A stretch of DNA of 37,809 nucleotides from NCBI GenBank assembly GCA_029247845.1, contig JAQWKM010000011.1:1-37809 (forward strand). Reading direction: 5' to 3'. Of the stretch, positions 27,852 to 36,066 are shown in pieces. The first letter of the stretch is position 1. Every line of letters starts with the position of its first letter. A program made the position numbers and the translations under genes. The stretch comes from Paracoccaceae bacterium. Lineage in GTDB: Bacteria > Pseudomonadota > Alphaproteobacteria > Rhodobacterales > Rhodobacteraceae. Below the pieces are notes generated by a model that saw only the letters and a program-made list of their open reading frames with translations, was not told the DNA's origin and made no database searches.

Positions 27852-29213
27852 ATGTTTGATCTGAAAAGCCCTTTATCTTTGGCTAACTTATCGGAGAAAA
27901 TTTTAGTCGCTGCCAAAAGGGCAGGTGCTGAGTCTGCGGATTGTTTGGTCGCTTCTGGCAGTTCAACCAATGTCGATGTGCACAATGGTGCGCTTGAACT
28001 TGCCGAGCGGTCGGAAGGTTCTGATATTGGATTGCGGGTTTTTATTGGTAAAAAACAAGCCATGGTTTCGGGTTCAGACATAAGTGATCGCACGATTGAA
28101 GAAATGGCTGAGCGTGCGATTGCGATGGCCAAAGAAGCTCCGGATGATCCATATGCTGGTTTGGCTACACCGAATCAATACGCGACCGCATGGGATATTG
28201 ATGCGCTGGAGCTTTATGACACGTCCCCTGAACCTTCAGCCAAGAGTCTTGAAGAAGAAGCTAGGCTGGTTGAGATCGAAGCCCTAGGGCATAAAGGTAT
28301 TGAACAAGTCAGTACTGCATCTGCCAGTTACAGCAGCAGTGAAGTCTTACTCGCCACCAGCAATGGGTTTTTGGGCGGTTATAAACGGACGTCACGATCT
28401 TTAAGTTGTGTCGCCATTGCTGGCACTGGCTTGGGCATGGAACGCGATTATGATGTTGACTCGCGCATTCATCAAGGTGATCTTCGCTCTGCGCAAGATA
28501 TTGGTGCCTCGGCGGCGAGGCGAACGCTTGAGCGGCGAACCCCTCGAAAACCGTCTACGGGTGTTTACCCTGTGCTCTTTGACGAGCGTATTTCCTCCAG
28601 TCTGATTGGCCATCTTTTGTCAGCCATCAATGGTGCCTCTATTGCCCGTGGGTCTTCGTGGTTACTGGATGCGCTTGAGACGCAGGTTCTGCCAGCCGGG
28701 ATGTCGCTGATCGAAGAACCAGGTAGACCACGAGTGGGGGCGTCTAAACCATTTGATGCCGAAGGTCTGCCCAAACAACGGCGCGAGATCATCAGAGATG
28801 GCACTCTGATGGGGTGGACACTTGATCTTGTTTCTGCGCGTAAATTAGGCATGAGCTCAACAGCCAGTGCCGCTCGGTCTCCAGACTCTTTGCCAAGACC
28901 GCAAGCCGGAAATGTCACTTTGAGCCAAGGGGAGCAGTCAAAGCAAGATCTCTTGTCTGACATGGGAACCGGGTTGCTGGTCACATCGATGATCGGATCG
29001 ACAATTAACCCTAACACAGGCGATTATTCCCGTGGCGCGGCGGGGCATTGGGTGGAAAATGGAAAAATTGCGTATCCTGTCAGCGAGTGCACTATAGCGG
29101 GGAACCTCAAAGATATTCTGTCGCGCCTTATCGCAGCAAATGACGCCCGACAGCACCTATCGACCCGAGTGCCATCGCTTTTAGTTGAAGGTATGAACAT
29201 TGCCGGACAGTGA
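27852..29213 (+). CDS. pmbA: TldD/PmbA family protein, PmbA (TldE) subunit type
   Basis: A PmbA/TldE-like protein of 453 residues. With TldD it forms a heterodimeric protease that trims modified peptides and unfolded chains; only TldD carries the zinc HExxxH motif, and none is seen here, which fits the PmbA subunit. Seen: AGAESADCLVASGSSTNVDV, ELAERSEGSDIGLRVFIGKK, YPVLFDERISSSLIGHLLSA, and a C-terminal TGLLVTSMIGSTINPNTGDY then SRGAAGHWVENG, all family blocks. A TTGGAG precedes the ATG. Its last codons overlap the next gene by 14 bases. Confidence 0.93.
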   Translation: MFDLKSPLSLANLSEKILVAAKRAGAESADCLVASGSSTNVDVHNGALELAERSEGSDIGLRVFIGKKQAMVSGSDISDRTIEEMAERAIAMAKEAPDDPYAGLATPNQYATAWDIDALELYDTSPEPSAKSLEEEARLVEIEALGHKGIEQVSTASASYSSSEVLLATSNGFLGGYKRTSRSLSCVAIAGTGLGMERDYDVDSRIHQGDLRSAQDIGASAARRTLERRTPRKPSTGVYPVLFDERISSSLIGHLLSAINGASIARGSSWLLDALETQVLPAGMSLIEEPGRPRVGASKPFDAEGLPKQRREIIRDGTLMGWTLDLVSARKLGMSSTASAARSPDSLPRPQAGNVTLSQGEQSKQDLLSDMGTGLLVTSMIGSTINPNTGDYSRGAAGHWVENGKIAYPVSECTIAGNLKDILSRLIAANDARQHLSTRVPSLLVEGMNIAGQ

Positions 29214-29982
29214 TCTTGAACTGCTCAAAAAAGCCGCTCACAAAGCTGCAGATATTGCCAAACCTTTTGCTAAAGGAGCAGTGAAATCTTGGGAAAAAGA
29301 CCAAGGTGCGGGGCCAGTGACCGAAGCAGATATAGCCGTAAACCAAATGTTGAGTAGCTTTTTGCGATCTGAACGCCCCGACTATGGCTGGCTCTCCGAA
29401 GAAAGTGAAGATGACATGTCCCGGCTTTTCGCCGAGCGATGTTTTGTGATCGACCCAATCGATGGTACACGTAGTTTTATCAAGGGTGAAGACACTTGGG
29501 CCCATTCATTTGCAATAACGAAGCGCGGTGAACCTGTTACGGCCGTGGTATTTTTGCCGATGTTGGGTTACCTTTATTGTGCTGAAAAAGGCGAAGGTGC
29601 CACGCTAAATGCAAAGGCGATCTCTGTTAGCAAAGCTAAATCCTTGTCAGGGTCCAATATTCTGGCTGCGCGGCCTGCTGAAGACGTGCGATTTTGGAAA
29701 AATGGAATGGTCCCACAATTTAATAGGTTTCACCGACCGTCTTTGGCCTATCGCCTGAGCCTTGTTGCCGAAGGTCGATATGACGGAATGATTACTTTTC
29801 GCGACAGTTGGGAATGGGACATTTGCGCGGGTGCATTAATCACGTCCGAGGCTGGAGCAGTTGTCTCTGATACTTTGGGTAACCCTCTTGCCTTTAATAA
29901 GCGACGTCCAATAGCAAAAGGCGTGATCTCTGCCGCTCCTTTTGTTCACTCAGATTTTCTTAATCTGTCAAATCCGTATTAG
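29200..29982 (+). CDS. Inositol-monophosphatase family phosphatase (CysQ/SuhB-like)
   Basis: A metal-dependent phosphatase of 260 residues. Seen: GPVTEADIAVN, the metal-binding LSEESED, the first signature VIDPIDGTRSFIKG and the second, WEWDICAGALITSEAGAVVS. The family acts on inositol phosphate, histidinol phosphate, fructose-1,6-bisphosphate or adenosine 3',5'-bisphosphate, and the sequence alone does not decide which. The start is a TTG at 29200 with GAAGG at 29187-29191; there is no earlier ATG in frame, and the next ATG would remove the first metal-site segment. Overlap with pmbA implies coupled translation. It converges with chrR, whose stop lies within this gene's last 15 bases. Confidence 0.87.
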   Translation: MPDSDLELLKKAAHKAADIAKPFAKGAVKSWEKDQGAGPVTEADIAVNQMLSSFLRSERPDYGWLSEESEDDMSRLFAERCFVIDPIDGTRSFIKGEDTWAHSFAITKRGEPVTAVVFLPMLGYLYCAEKGEGATLNAKAISVSKAKSLSGSNILAARPAEDVRFWKNGMVPQFNRFHRPSLAYRLSLVAEGRYDGMITFRDSWEWDICAGALITSEAGAVVSDTLGNPLAFNKRRPIAKGVISAAPFVHSDFLNLSNPY

Positions 29983-30621
29983 CGGCTGGATTATCCGGTG
30001 AAACATTTTGCGGAATTTGAGAGGCGCTTCAGTCACTGCCAAACAGATACAGGGTGAGCCATCTGCGGCAACGGGCGTATGATTGGTGGCTCCGTCTGCA
30101 ATCTCGACATCACCTTTAGCAAAATACTCGGTCTCGTCTGCGAATGCTCCTTTGAGCACCAATGTCATCTCGATTCCCGAATGGCTGTGGTCAGGCATCG
30201 CTGCTCCGGGTGGGATAAAGAGAAGGCGAGCAGTCGCCTCACCGGAAGTTGACAGGATAGATTGTTTAACACCCATTCCGATTGGCTGCCAGTTGATTGT
30301 GTCAAGGCTCTCACCTACATAATCCGACAGAGGCTCTGGAAAATCTATCTTTGATGGCTTTTCGACCTTTTCTACCGGGCAAGATGTCGCAATTTTATCT
30401 AGGGTTTTTTGCAAAGCATCAGGACCAACCTTGATATCGGTTTGCATTTCAAGAAGAATTCCTCCGACTGTATTGTGGCTTTCCATGGATATTCGACACT
30501 CGTCGCACATGGATATGTGTGCTGCAACAGCAACCGAGAAAGCCTCCGGCAAATTACCGCTTGAATAAGCCATCATCAGATCATCATTCACATGGTGTTT
30601 TATGGTATTCGTCATCATCAC
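29968..30621 (-). CDS. chrR: Zinc-binding anti-sigma factor ChrR (cupin type)
   Basis: An anti-sigma factor of about 217 residues which, in Rhodobacter sphaeroides, holds RpoE inactive until singlet oxygen releases it. The N-terminal anti-sigma domain has IKHHVNDDLMMAYSSG and the zinc motif HISMCDEC (HxxxCxxC), whose His and Cys residues with an earlier His bind zinc. The C-terminal cupin domain shows PPGAAMPDHSHSGIEMTLVL and NHTPVAADGSP, carrying the second metal site. Three consecutive ATGs make the exact start uncertain. It begins four bases after the rpoE stop. The gene's end overlaps the convergent phosphatase gene by 15 bases. Confidence 0.93.
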   Translation of the reverse strand: MMMTNTIKHHVNDDLMMAYSSGNLPEAFSVAVAAHISMCDECRISMESHNTVGGILLEMQTDIKVGPDALQKTLDKIATSCPVEKVEKPSKIDFPEPLSDYVGESLDTINWQPIGMGVKQSILSTSGEATARLLFIPPGAAMPDHSHSGIEMTLVLKGAFADETEYFAKGDVEIADGATNHTPVAADGSPCICLAVTEAPLKFRKMFHRIIQPLIRI

Positions 30622-30625
30622 ATTA

Positions 30626-31342
30626 TCACTTCATCGAATGCCGCAAACGCTCTAAAGCCAACCTGATACGTGACTTAATTGTACCTAAAGGCAAACCAGT
30701 AGCTGCGGCAATTTCACTGTGGGACATATCTTTGAAGTAAGCCCGTTCAACTAACATCCTCTGTTTTTCGGGTAACTTCGCCAAAGCCTGTCCCAGTTTG
30801 GCTGTTTCTTGCTGAAGTCCGACCGCCTCCTCTTGGTCAAGTTCGTGTTCTGGGCCCCAGTCCAAATTTTCCGGCTCAGGTCGTTTTAGTTTTCTAATAG
30901 CATCGATTCTTTTGTTCCGAGCGATGGTAAATATCCATGTGGCAGCACTTGCTCTTGTAGGGTCAAACAAATGAGCCTTATGCCAGACAGTCGCCATAAC
31001 TTCCTGAGCACACTCTTCAGCCACCGCCGCATCTGTTCCTGATTTCATCAGGAACGCTTTTATTTTAGGAGCAAAATGCGTGAATAGCCTGCCAAAAGCT
31101 TTAACGCTTTTATGCCGTTGTATGAGTTCAAACTCTTCCACCCACAAAGAGCTGGGAGGACTTTCGGTTTTTTCAACCAATTTCACTGCTTTCCCAGTTG
31201 AAGCCGCACTATCAAAATGCGTAGCACGCCCGATTTCGAAAAGCGAGGTGCACTCTACAATAAACGATTTTGTTATAACGGACATACCTCTAATACGTCT
31301 TCTAATCTCATTTGGATCAATTTTAGTTTGAATTCTTTTCAT
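30626..31342 (-). CDS. rpoE: ECF sigma factor RpoE (singlet-oxygen response, ChrR partner)
   Basis: A group IV sigma factor. Region 2 is RLFTHFAPKIKAFLMKSG through CAQEVMATVWHKAHLFDPTR and WIFTIARNKRIDAIRK; region 4 is LAKLPEKQRMLVERAYFKD and SHSEIAAATGLPLGTIKSRI. This RpoE type is held by ChrR, encoded next to it. The open frame from 31342 gives 238 residues, about 55-65 more than usual, with a non-conserved N-terminus. A promoter-like element (31319-31290) lies inside that extension, so the true start is probably downstream, for example GTG at 31186 (187 residues, GGGA six bases ahead). The regulon would include the divergent operon. Confidence 0.93.
   Translation of the reverse strand: MKRIQTKIDPNEIRRRIRGMSVITKSFIVECTSLFEIGRATHFDSAASTGKAVKLVEKTESPPSSLWVEEFELIQRHKSVKAFGRLFTHFAPKIKAFLMKSGTDAAVAEECAQEVMATVWHKAHLFDPTRASAATWIFTIARNKRIDAIRKLKRPEPENLDWGPEHELDQEEAVGLQQETAKLGQALAKLPEKQRMLVERAYFKDMSHSEIAAATGLPLGTIKSRIRLALERLRHSMK
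31290..31319 (-). promoter_or_regulatory. Candidate RpoE-dependent autoregulatory promoter of rpoE-chrR
   Basis: On the minus strand TGATCC (31319-31314) is followed after exactly 18 bases by TATTAG (31295-31290). TGATCC with an 18-base spacer resembles the element described for the ChrR-linked RpoE of R. sphaeroides; the -10 match is weaker. Transcription would start near 31283, inside the longest possible rpoE frame. Confidence 0.5.
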
Positions 31343-31368
31343 CCAACTTAATCCGATATACGTACAAC
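31339..31368 (+). promoter_or_regulatory. Candidate RpoE-dependent promoter of the divergent operon
   Basis: TCATCC at 31339-31344 and TACAAC at 31363-31368 are separated by 18 bases, the same geometry as the opposing element. The -35 differs by one base from TGATCC. Transcription would begin near 31375, about 18 bases before the ATG at 31393, leaving just enough leader for GGGAG at 31379-31383. Confidence 0.42.
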
Positions 31369-31392
31369 TTTAAAAAGCGGGAGATAGAGTAT

Positions 31393-32691
31393 ATGAATGT
31401 TCGCCAGCGCCGGCCACAGGCCCGTACGATTGCGGTTATTGGAGGTGGGATTTCTGGAATGGGGGCCGCATTCGCTTTGTCGCAAAGTCACGACGTTACA
31501 CTTTTAGAAGCTGGACCTCGTTTAGGTGGGCATGCTCGAACGCTTCTTGCCGGAAAAAGTGGTAAACAGCCAGTTGATATGGGCTTTATTGTCTTCAACT
31601 ACGCCAATTATCCTTTAATGACGACTTTATTCGAGGAATTGGATGTTCCCGTTGTAAAAAGCAATATGAGTTTTGGAGCGTCTGTACGAGGCGGCACGTT
31701 GGAATATGGTTTGGCCAGCCTTGGGGCTGTGTTTGCACAAAAGTCCAATGCTCTGCGGCCAAAGTATCTTAAAATGTTAAGTGATATATTTAAATTTAAC
31801 TCGAAAGGCGTGGAGATTGCGAAAGGTAGATCTTTAACGATTGGTCAGTTTTTGGAAGAGTTGGGAACGGGTGAGTGGTTCAGAGACTATTATCTTCTGC
31901 CACTCTCTGGCGCGATATGGTCGACTCCAACCCAAAACATCCTTAACTTTCCAGCCGCCGCCATGATGCAATTCTTTGAAAACCATGCTTTGCTCAATTA
32001 TTCAGGACAACACCAATGGTACACTGTTAATGGTGGGTCGATCCAATATGTGAAGCGGCTCGAACAGACGCTAAAGCGTGATGGTGTCACGGTCCGCGTG
32101 AAAGCGCCTGTGACTTCAGTCCGGCGCAATTTGGGCAAAGCGATAATAACGTGCCATGGGGGACTTCCTGAATCTTACGATGAAGTGATTTTTGCGACCC
32201 ACTCTGACGACAGTCTGCGGCTTTTGTCTGACGCGAGCGAACAGGAAAGCAAGCTATTGGCTGCCATTCGCTATCAGCCCAATGAAGTTGTTTTACATGC
32301 TGATACATCTGTGATGCCAAAGTTAAAGCAATGTTGGTCAAGTTGGGTTTACACAGAGGACAAGCACAAAACCTCAAATAAAATTGACCTCACATATTGG
32401 ATGAATTCACTGCAACCCATTCCAAAAGATGATCCGCTATTTGTGACGCTTAATTGCACGCGTACGATCCGAGAAGATTTGATATTTGACCAGACAATCA
32501 TGCGTCATCCAATCTATGATCTTGAGGCGTGGGCGGCACAAAAGACGCTGGCTCTGCAAAATGGTGAAAGACAGACTTGGTTTTGTGGGGCTTGGATGAA
32601 AAATGGATTTCACGAAGACGGTCTTTCGAGCGCATTAGATGTCGTGTATAAAATCGAAGCTAAATCCGCCTTTAATCTCGCTGCAGAATGA
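31393..32691 (+). CDS. FAD-dependent amine-oxidase-like oxidoreductase (COG2907 type)
   Basis: A flavoprotein of 432 residues similar to the NAD(P)/FAD oxidoreductases found beside DUF1365 and cyclopropane fatty acid synthase genes. Seen: the Rossmann motif IAVIGGGISGMGAAFALSQS near residue 14, LLEAGPRLGGHARTL, PVDMGFIVFNYANYP, YTVNGGSIQYVKRLEQTL, and the C-terminal WFCGAWMKNGFHEDGLSSAL. In R. sphaeroides the homologous RpoE-dependent gene (RSP_1091 type) is linked to fatty-acid modification under singlet-oxygen stress, including furan fatty acid formation. Membrane acyl chains are therefore the likely substrate. GGGAG precedes the ATG by nine bases. It overlaps the DUF1365 gene by four bases. 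Confidence 0.87.
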   Translation: MNVRQRRPQARTIAVIGGGISGMGAAFALSQSHDVTLLEAGPRLGGHARTLLAGKSGKQPVDMGFIVFNYANYPLMTTLFEELDVPVVKSNMSFGASVRGGTLEYGLASLGAVFAQKSNALRPKYLKMLSDIFKFNSKGVEIAKGRSLTIGQFLEELGTGEWFRDYYLLPLSGAIWSTPTQNILNFPAAAMMQFFENHALLNYSGQHQWYTVNGGSIQYVKRLEQTLKRDGVTVRVKAPVTSVRRNLGKAIITCHGGLPESYDEVIFATHSDDSLRLLSDASEQESKLLAAIRYQPNEVVLHADTSVMPKLKQCWSSWVYTEDKHKTSNKIDLTYWMNSLQPIPKDDPLFVTLNCTRTIREDLIFDQTIMRHPIYDLEAWAAQKTLALQNGERQTWFCGAWMKNGFHEDGLSSALDVVYKIEAKSAFNLAAE

Positions 32692-33443
32692 ATCAAGTTG
32701 ACCATATAAAGGGCTGGACATGGCATGGTCGCAAGGGCGGTTTATCAAACGCATTCCGCTATAGTGTTGACTATTTGATGATTAATCCCGAAGAGTATTG
32801 CGAAACGCCGAGGCTTTTCTCACGCAACAAAGGCTGGTTGTTTTCTCTGCATGATAAGGACTATGGCGGTACTCCTAAAGATGGGAAAGGGGTCTCTTGG
32901 GTCAAAGAGGTTTTAGCCGAATATGATTTAGCCTTGAATGGGGCAATCTATCTGTTGGCCCAGCCCCGAATGTGTGGGCAAGTTTTTAATCCCGTTAGCT
33001 TTTGGCTTTGTTATGACGAGAAAGAGCGTCTCTGTGCTGTGATTTCAGAAGTGACAAACACTTATGGGGATCGCCATTCCTATTTATGCCATCATCCCGA
33101 TTTACGCCCAATTGCACGCAGTGACCGATTGTTTGCGCAAAAGATATTTTATGTATCTCCGTTTCAACCCATTAAGGGTGAATATGAATTTCGCTTTGAT
33201 GTGAGAGATGATAAAGTTGGGATTTGGATTGATCTCACATTTCCTGGCGGTGGGGTCACGGCCAATTTGATTGGAAAGCGCAGTCCTCTGAGCAATCGAA
33301 CAATATTGAAATCGTTAGTGCGCAGACCGCTTGCTTCGCGGCGGGTCCTTGGATTGATCCATTGGCAAGCACTCAAGTTGTGGTTTAAGGGCGCAAAGTA
33401 TCGCAAACGGACCACTCCGCCAAAAACAGAGGTTTCTTTGTGA
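32688..33443 (+). CDS. DUF1365 domain protein
   Basis: A protein of 251 residues of the DUF1365 (COG3496) family, almost always encoded next to the flavoprotein upstream. Seen: AFRYSVDYLMINPEEY, LLAQPRMCGQVFNPVSFWLC, ISEVTNTYGDRHSYLCHHP, KIFYVSPFQPIKGEYEF, all conserved blocks of the family. No enzymatic activity is established; the constant pairing suggests it serves lipid modification. Starts within the flavoprotein stop (ATGA) and ends overlapping the GTG start of the MFS gene, so the whole operon is translationally coupled. Confidence 0.88.
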   Translation: MNQVDHIKGWTWHGRKGGLSNAFRYSVDYLMINPEEYCETPRLFSRNKGWLFSLHDKDYGGTPKDGKGVSWVKEVLAEYDLALNGAIYLLAQPRMCGQVFNPVSFWLCYDEKERLCAVISEVTNTYGDRHSYLCHHPDLRPIARSDRLFAQKIFYVSPFQPIKGEYEFRFDVRDDKVGIWIDLTFPGGGVTANLIGKRSPLSNRTILKSLVRRPLASRRVLGLIHWQALKLWFKGAKYRKRTTPPKTEVSL

Positions 33444-34672
33444 TCGAGCAGCGCTACTTTGAGTTGCAATCTTATGCCATTTTTGCCGCGATGTTGGGCA
33501 TTGCGGGTCTTCCGATTTACATCCATGCCCCAAAATTTTTTGTTGATACTTATGGGGTCAGCCTCAGTGCACTAGGATTGGCGTTGTTTTTTTTGCGCTT
33601 GGTGGATTTTGTTCAGGACCCTTTACTCGGCAAATTGGCCGAAAGTACCCGCAAATACCGCGTAGCCCCAGTTTGGATTGCAGGTCTGGTAATGGCACTG
33701 GGAATGTTTGGACTGTTTGCCATGCAGGCGCCAATATCACCCGTTTTGTGGTTTTGCCTGACGCTATCAGCAGTTTTTTCAGGCTTTAGCTTTTTATCTA
33801 TACGGTTTTATGCACAGGGTGTTTCCAGTTTTGGAGAGCTCGGTCAGCTTCGTTTGGCGCGCTGGCGCGAGACTGGAAGCCTTTTGGGCATATGCCTTGC
33901 TGCAATAGCACCAACACTTTTGCTGATTTTTTCTGAGAATGTTTTTTGGTTTTATGCGGTCATGTTTTCTGGATTGGTTTTTGTGGCGCTATTGGCGATG
34001 CAGCGGCATTGGACAACGTTTTCCAGGTCTGTTGCTGAACCGTCTTCGGGATCTATCTTGTCAGATCCCGTCGTGCGCCAACTACTTATTTTGGTAGTGT
34101 TAAATACCGCGCCAGTCGCAGTGTCATCGACGCTGTTTTTATTTTTTGTCGAAAGCCGCCTTCTGGCACCTAACATGGCGGGACCGCTTCTTATAATTTT
34201 TTTCTTGACGGCTGCGGTCTCGGCGCCGATCTGGACGTTTTGTGCTAACCGTTTTGGTGCGCGTCGAATTTTGCTTGTTGCAATGGTCAGCGCGATTATT
34301 AGCTTTGCTTATGGCTTCTTTCTACAGACTGGCCAAGTCTCTACATTTGCAATCATCTGCGTGGCAAGCGGAGCGACGCTGGGAGCAGATTTAGCGATAT
34401 TGCCTGCTATTTTTGCAAGACGACTTGCTAGCACTGGCGCTCGGGCTGAGATTGGCTTTGGCCTTTGGAATTTTGCGTCCAAAGTATCTTTGGCAATTGC
34501 GGCTGTTATTGTTCTGCCTGTTTTGGATTTTTTTGGGTTTCAGCCGGGTCCAGAGAATTCTGAAACTGGCCTCTTTGCGCTGTCCTTTGGGTATGCTGCA
34601 TTGCCTTGCGCACTGAAGTTACTGGCAATCTGGATGTTATTACGACTGCAGTTGGGGCAAGCAAAAACATGA
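33440..34672 (+). CDS. MFS transporter (GPH/sugar-cation symporter-like)
   Basis: An integral membrane protein of 410 residues with about 12 hydrophobic helices and an MFS signature after helix 2 (FFLRLVDFVQDPLLGKLAES). Family members move sugars, melibiose-type substrates or lysolipids with cations; substrate unknown. The start is a GTG at 33440 overlapping the DUF1365 stop (GTGA). A transporter of this type occupies the same place in the R. sphaeroides RSP_1087-1091 operon. Possible cargo is a modified lipid or related compound, which is inference. Confidence 0.85.
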   Translation: MIEQRYFELQSYAIFAAMLGIAGLPIYIHAPKFFVDTYGVSLSALGLALFFLRLVDFVQDPLLGKLAESTRKYRVAPVWIAGLVMALGMFGLFAMQAPISPVLWFCLTLSAVFSGFSFLSIRFYAQGVSSFGELGQLRLARWRETGSLLGICLAAIAPTLLLIFSENVFWFYAVMFSGLVFVALLAMQRHWTTFSRSVAEPSSGSILSDPVVRQLLILVVLNTAPVAVSSTLFLFFVESRLLAPNMAGPLLIIFFLTAAVSAPIWTFCANRFGARRILLVAMVSAIISFAYGFFLQTGQVSTFAIICVASGATLGADLAILPAIFARRLASTGARAEIGFGLWNFASKVSLAIAAVIVLPVLDFFGFQPGPENSETGLFALSFGYAALPCALKLLAIWMLLRLQLGQAKT

Positions 34673-35397
34673 AAAATTTAGTGGGTAAACGGTATTGGTT
34701 GGTGGGTGCCAGCGAAGGATTAGGCGCTGCTTTGGCCCGTAAGTTGAGTGGTCAGGGCGTTGAGCTTGTCCTGTCGGGCCGTAATGCTCAAACTTTGAAA
34801 GACCTCGTTGAAACGTTGCCAAATCCTGCACTCGCTTTGCCCTGCGATGTCAGCTCACAAGACAGTGTCGATGATGCCGTTGCCAAGCTTGGCGATATTG
34901 ACGGTATAGTCTATCTGGCTGGGCTGTATTGGCCGATAAATACGAAAGACTGGCTAACAACTGAAGCGACAGCCATGGCTGATGTGAATTTCACAGGAGC
35001 GGTTCGGATCCTTGGCGCAATTGTTCCCCAGTTTGTTGATTGCGATCAGGGCCATATTGTTATAACTGGAAGTCTTGGCGGATTTCGGGGCATGCCTGGG
35101 GCGATTGGTTATAGTGCCGCTAAGGCCGGTTTGATGACACTGGCCGAGTGTATGCAGATCGATTTGAAAGACACTGGTCTTACTGTTCAAATGGTAAACC
35201 CGGGCTACATCAGGACCCGTCTTACAGACAAAAATACTGGAAGTATGCCATTTATCATGGAACCCGATGAAGCGGCAGAAATCATGTTTAAACATATGCG
35301 TTCTGACAAATTTTCAATCAGCTTTCCGACCTTATTTGCATTATTTTTCCGTTTTCTGCCCCTTCTCCCGAATTGGCTTTACTATCGAATTTTCTAG
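34669..35397 (+). CDS. Short-chain dehydrogenase/reductase (singlet-oxygen operon member)
   Basis: An SDR of about 242 residues. Seen: the atypical cofactor loop VGASEGLGAALA near residue 10, YLAGLYWP in place of the usual NNAG, VITGSLGGFRGMPG with the catalytic serine, and YSAAK (YxxxK). A C-terminal hydrophobic stretch, FPTLFALFFRFLPLLPNWLY, could anchor it at the membrane, fitting a lipid-related substrate. The ATG at 34669 overlaps the MFS stop (ATGA) and is preferred over an in-frame ATG at 34606 that lies inside the MFS gene. It ends the four-gene operon; no cyclopropane synthase gene follows. Confidence 0.88.
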   Translation: MKNLVGKRYWLVGASEGLGAALARKLSGQGVELVLSGRNAQTLKDLVETLPNPALALPCDVSSQDSVDDAVAKLGDIDGIVYLAGLYWPINTKDWLTTEATAMADVNFTGAVRILGAIVPQFVDCDQGHIVITGSLGGFRGMPGAIGYSAAKAGLMTLAECMQIDLKDTGLTVQMVNPGYIRTRLTDKNTGSMPFIMEPDEAAEIMFKHMRSDKFSISFPTLFALFFRFLPLLPNWLYYRIF

Positions 35398-35449
35398 CGT
35401 TTAGAACTGATGGATAGTAGTGTATTTCGGCTAGCTTGAGGGAGTTTGG

Positions 35450-35620
35450 ATGCGGCATTTTGTTTCCATGTTATGTGTATGCGTGGTCCCAGATACCCAG
35501 GCTTTAGGTCAATCAGGTGTAAAGTTTGAGGTTTTCAATATTGCTTGGGATGACGTACTAAATGCGCGATCAGGCCCATCTGCAAAATTTCCCATTATTG
35601 CGACTTTTCTACTTGGCTAA
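35450..35620 (+). pseudogene. Truncated SH3-domain secreted protein
   Basis: A frame of 56 residues begins behind a good ribosome site (GAGGGAG at 35439-35444). It has a short hydrophobic leader (HFVSMLCVCVVPDTQALG) and then VFNIAWDDVLNARSGPSAKF followed by PIIATF, the start of a bacterial SH3 domain as in exported 'VxxDxLNVRSGPSxxxPVIATLP' proteins. The domain stops halfway at a TAA. A later fragment in a shifted frame near 35670 (RAYFL) may be its lost end. Probably a decayed gene; a short functional peptide is not excluded. Confidence 0.55.
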
Positions 35621-35758
35621 TGCGATCTGTCAAAATAAGAGTGTATCTTACTAAAGAAGTGCCCGTTTGATTAGGGCCTACTTTCTTTGCCGGAATAGTA
35701 TGCGGTGTCAAAGGCGCATGCTTTCATCGGTTAGGTAAATGCGCTCTATGTCAGAGCT

Positions 35759-35938
35759 ATGTCTCTTACAAAAGATAGTTTAGTATTTATGGATGGCTCT
35801 CGCAGTCGGAGTGATGCCCTTAAGCGCTTATCGCAAAATACCCTGACGATAGATTACCTTTACCACACTGCTACATTGGTCGGTTGCCCTGTCTCTATCG
35901 CTGAGGCATTTTTAGCGGAGCTAAATGGGAAAAGTTGA
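35759..35938 (+). CDS. Hypothetical 59-residue protein
   Basis: An ATG-to-TGA frame of 59 residues within the gene-poor gap: basic-acidic N-terminus with MDGSRSRSDALKRL, then IDYLYHTATLVGCPVS and AEAFLAEL, compatible with two short amphipathic helices. No Shine-Dalgarno sequence is seen and no family is recognised. It may be a remnant or chance frame. Recorded because the composition looks protein-like and nothing else explains the stretch. Confidence 0.25.
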   Translation: MSLTKDSLVFMDGSRSRSDALKRLSQNTLTIDYLYHTATLVGCPVSIAEAFLAELNGKS

Positions 35939-36066
35939 CCAAAATAGGGTCATATATCCTTATTTCGGTCTCATATTAGTTTCTGCGCACAGCGATCAAG
36001 CATTCCATCATTTTTGATGGAGATAGAATTTATAAGAAGAATGTCTGACCTGCAATTTCCCAACCG
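35939..36066. other. Gap between convergent operons, small hairpin only
   Basis: A 7-bp hairpin (TCCATCA/TGATGGA, 36004-36021, loop TTTT) lies about 45 bases beyond the stop of the saccharopine dehydrogenase gene. No T-run follows on either strand, so it is at best a weak transcription stop or stability element. Confidence 0.35.

Noticed and set aside
36004-36021. Hairpin as a bidirectional terminator between the convergent operons
   Set aside because: Seven base pairs with a T4 loop but no flanking T-run on either strand; kept only as a weak structure note.
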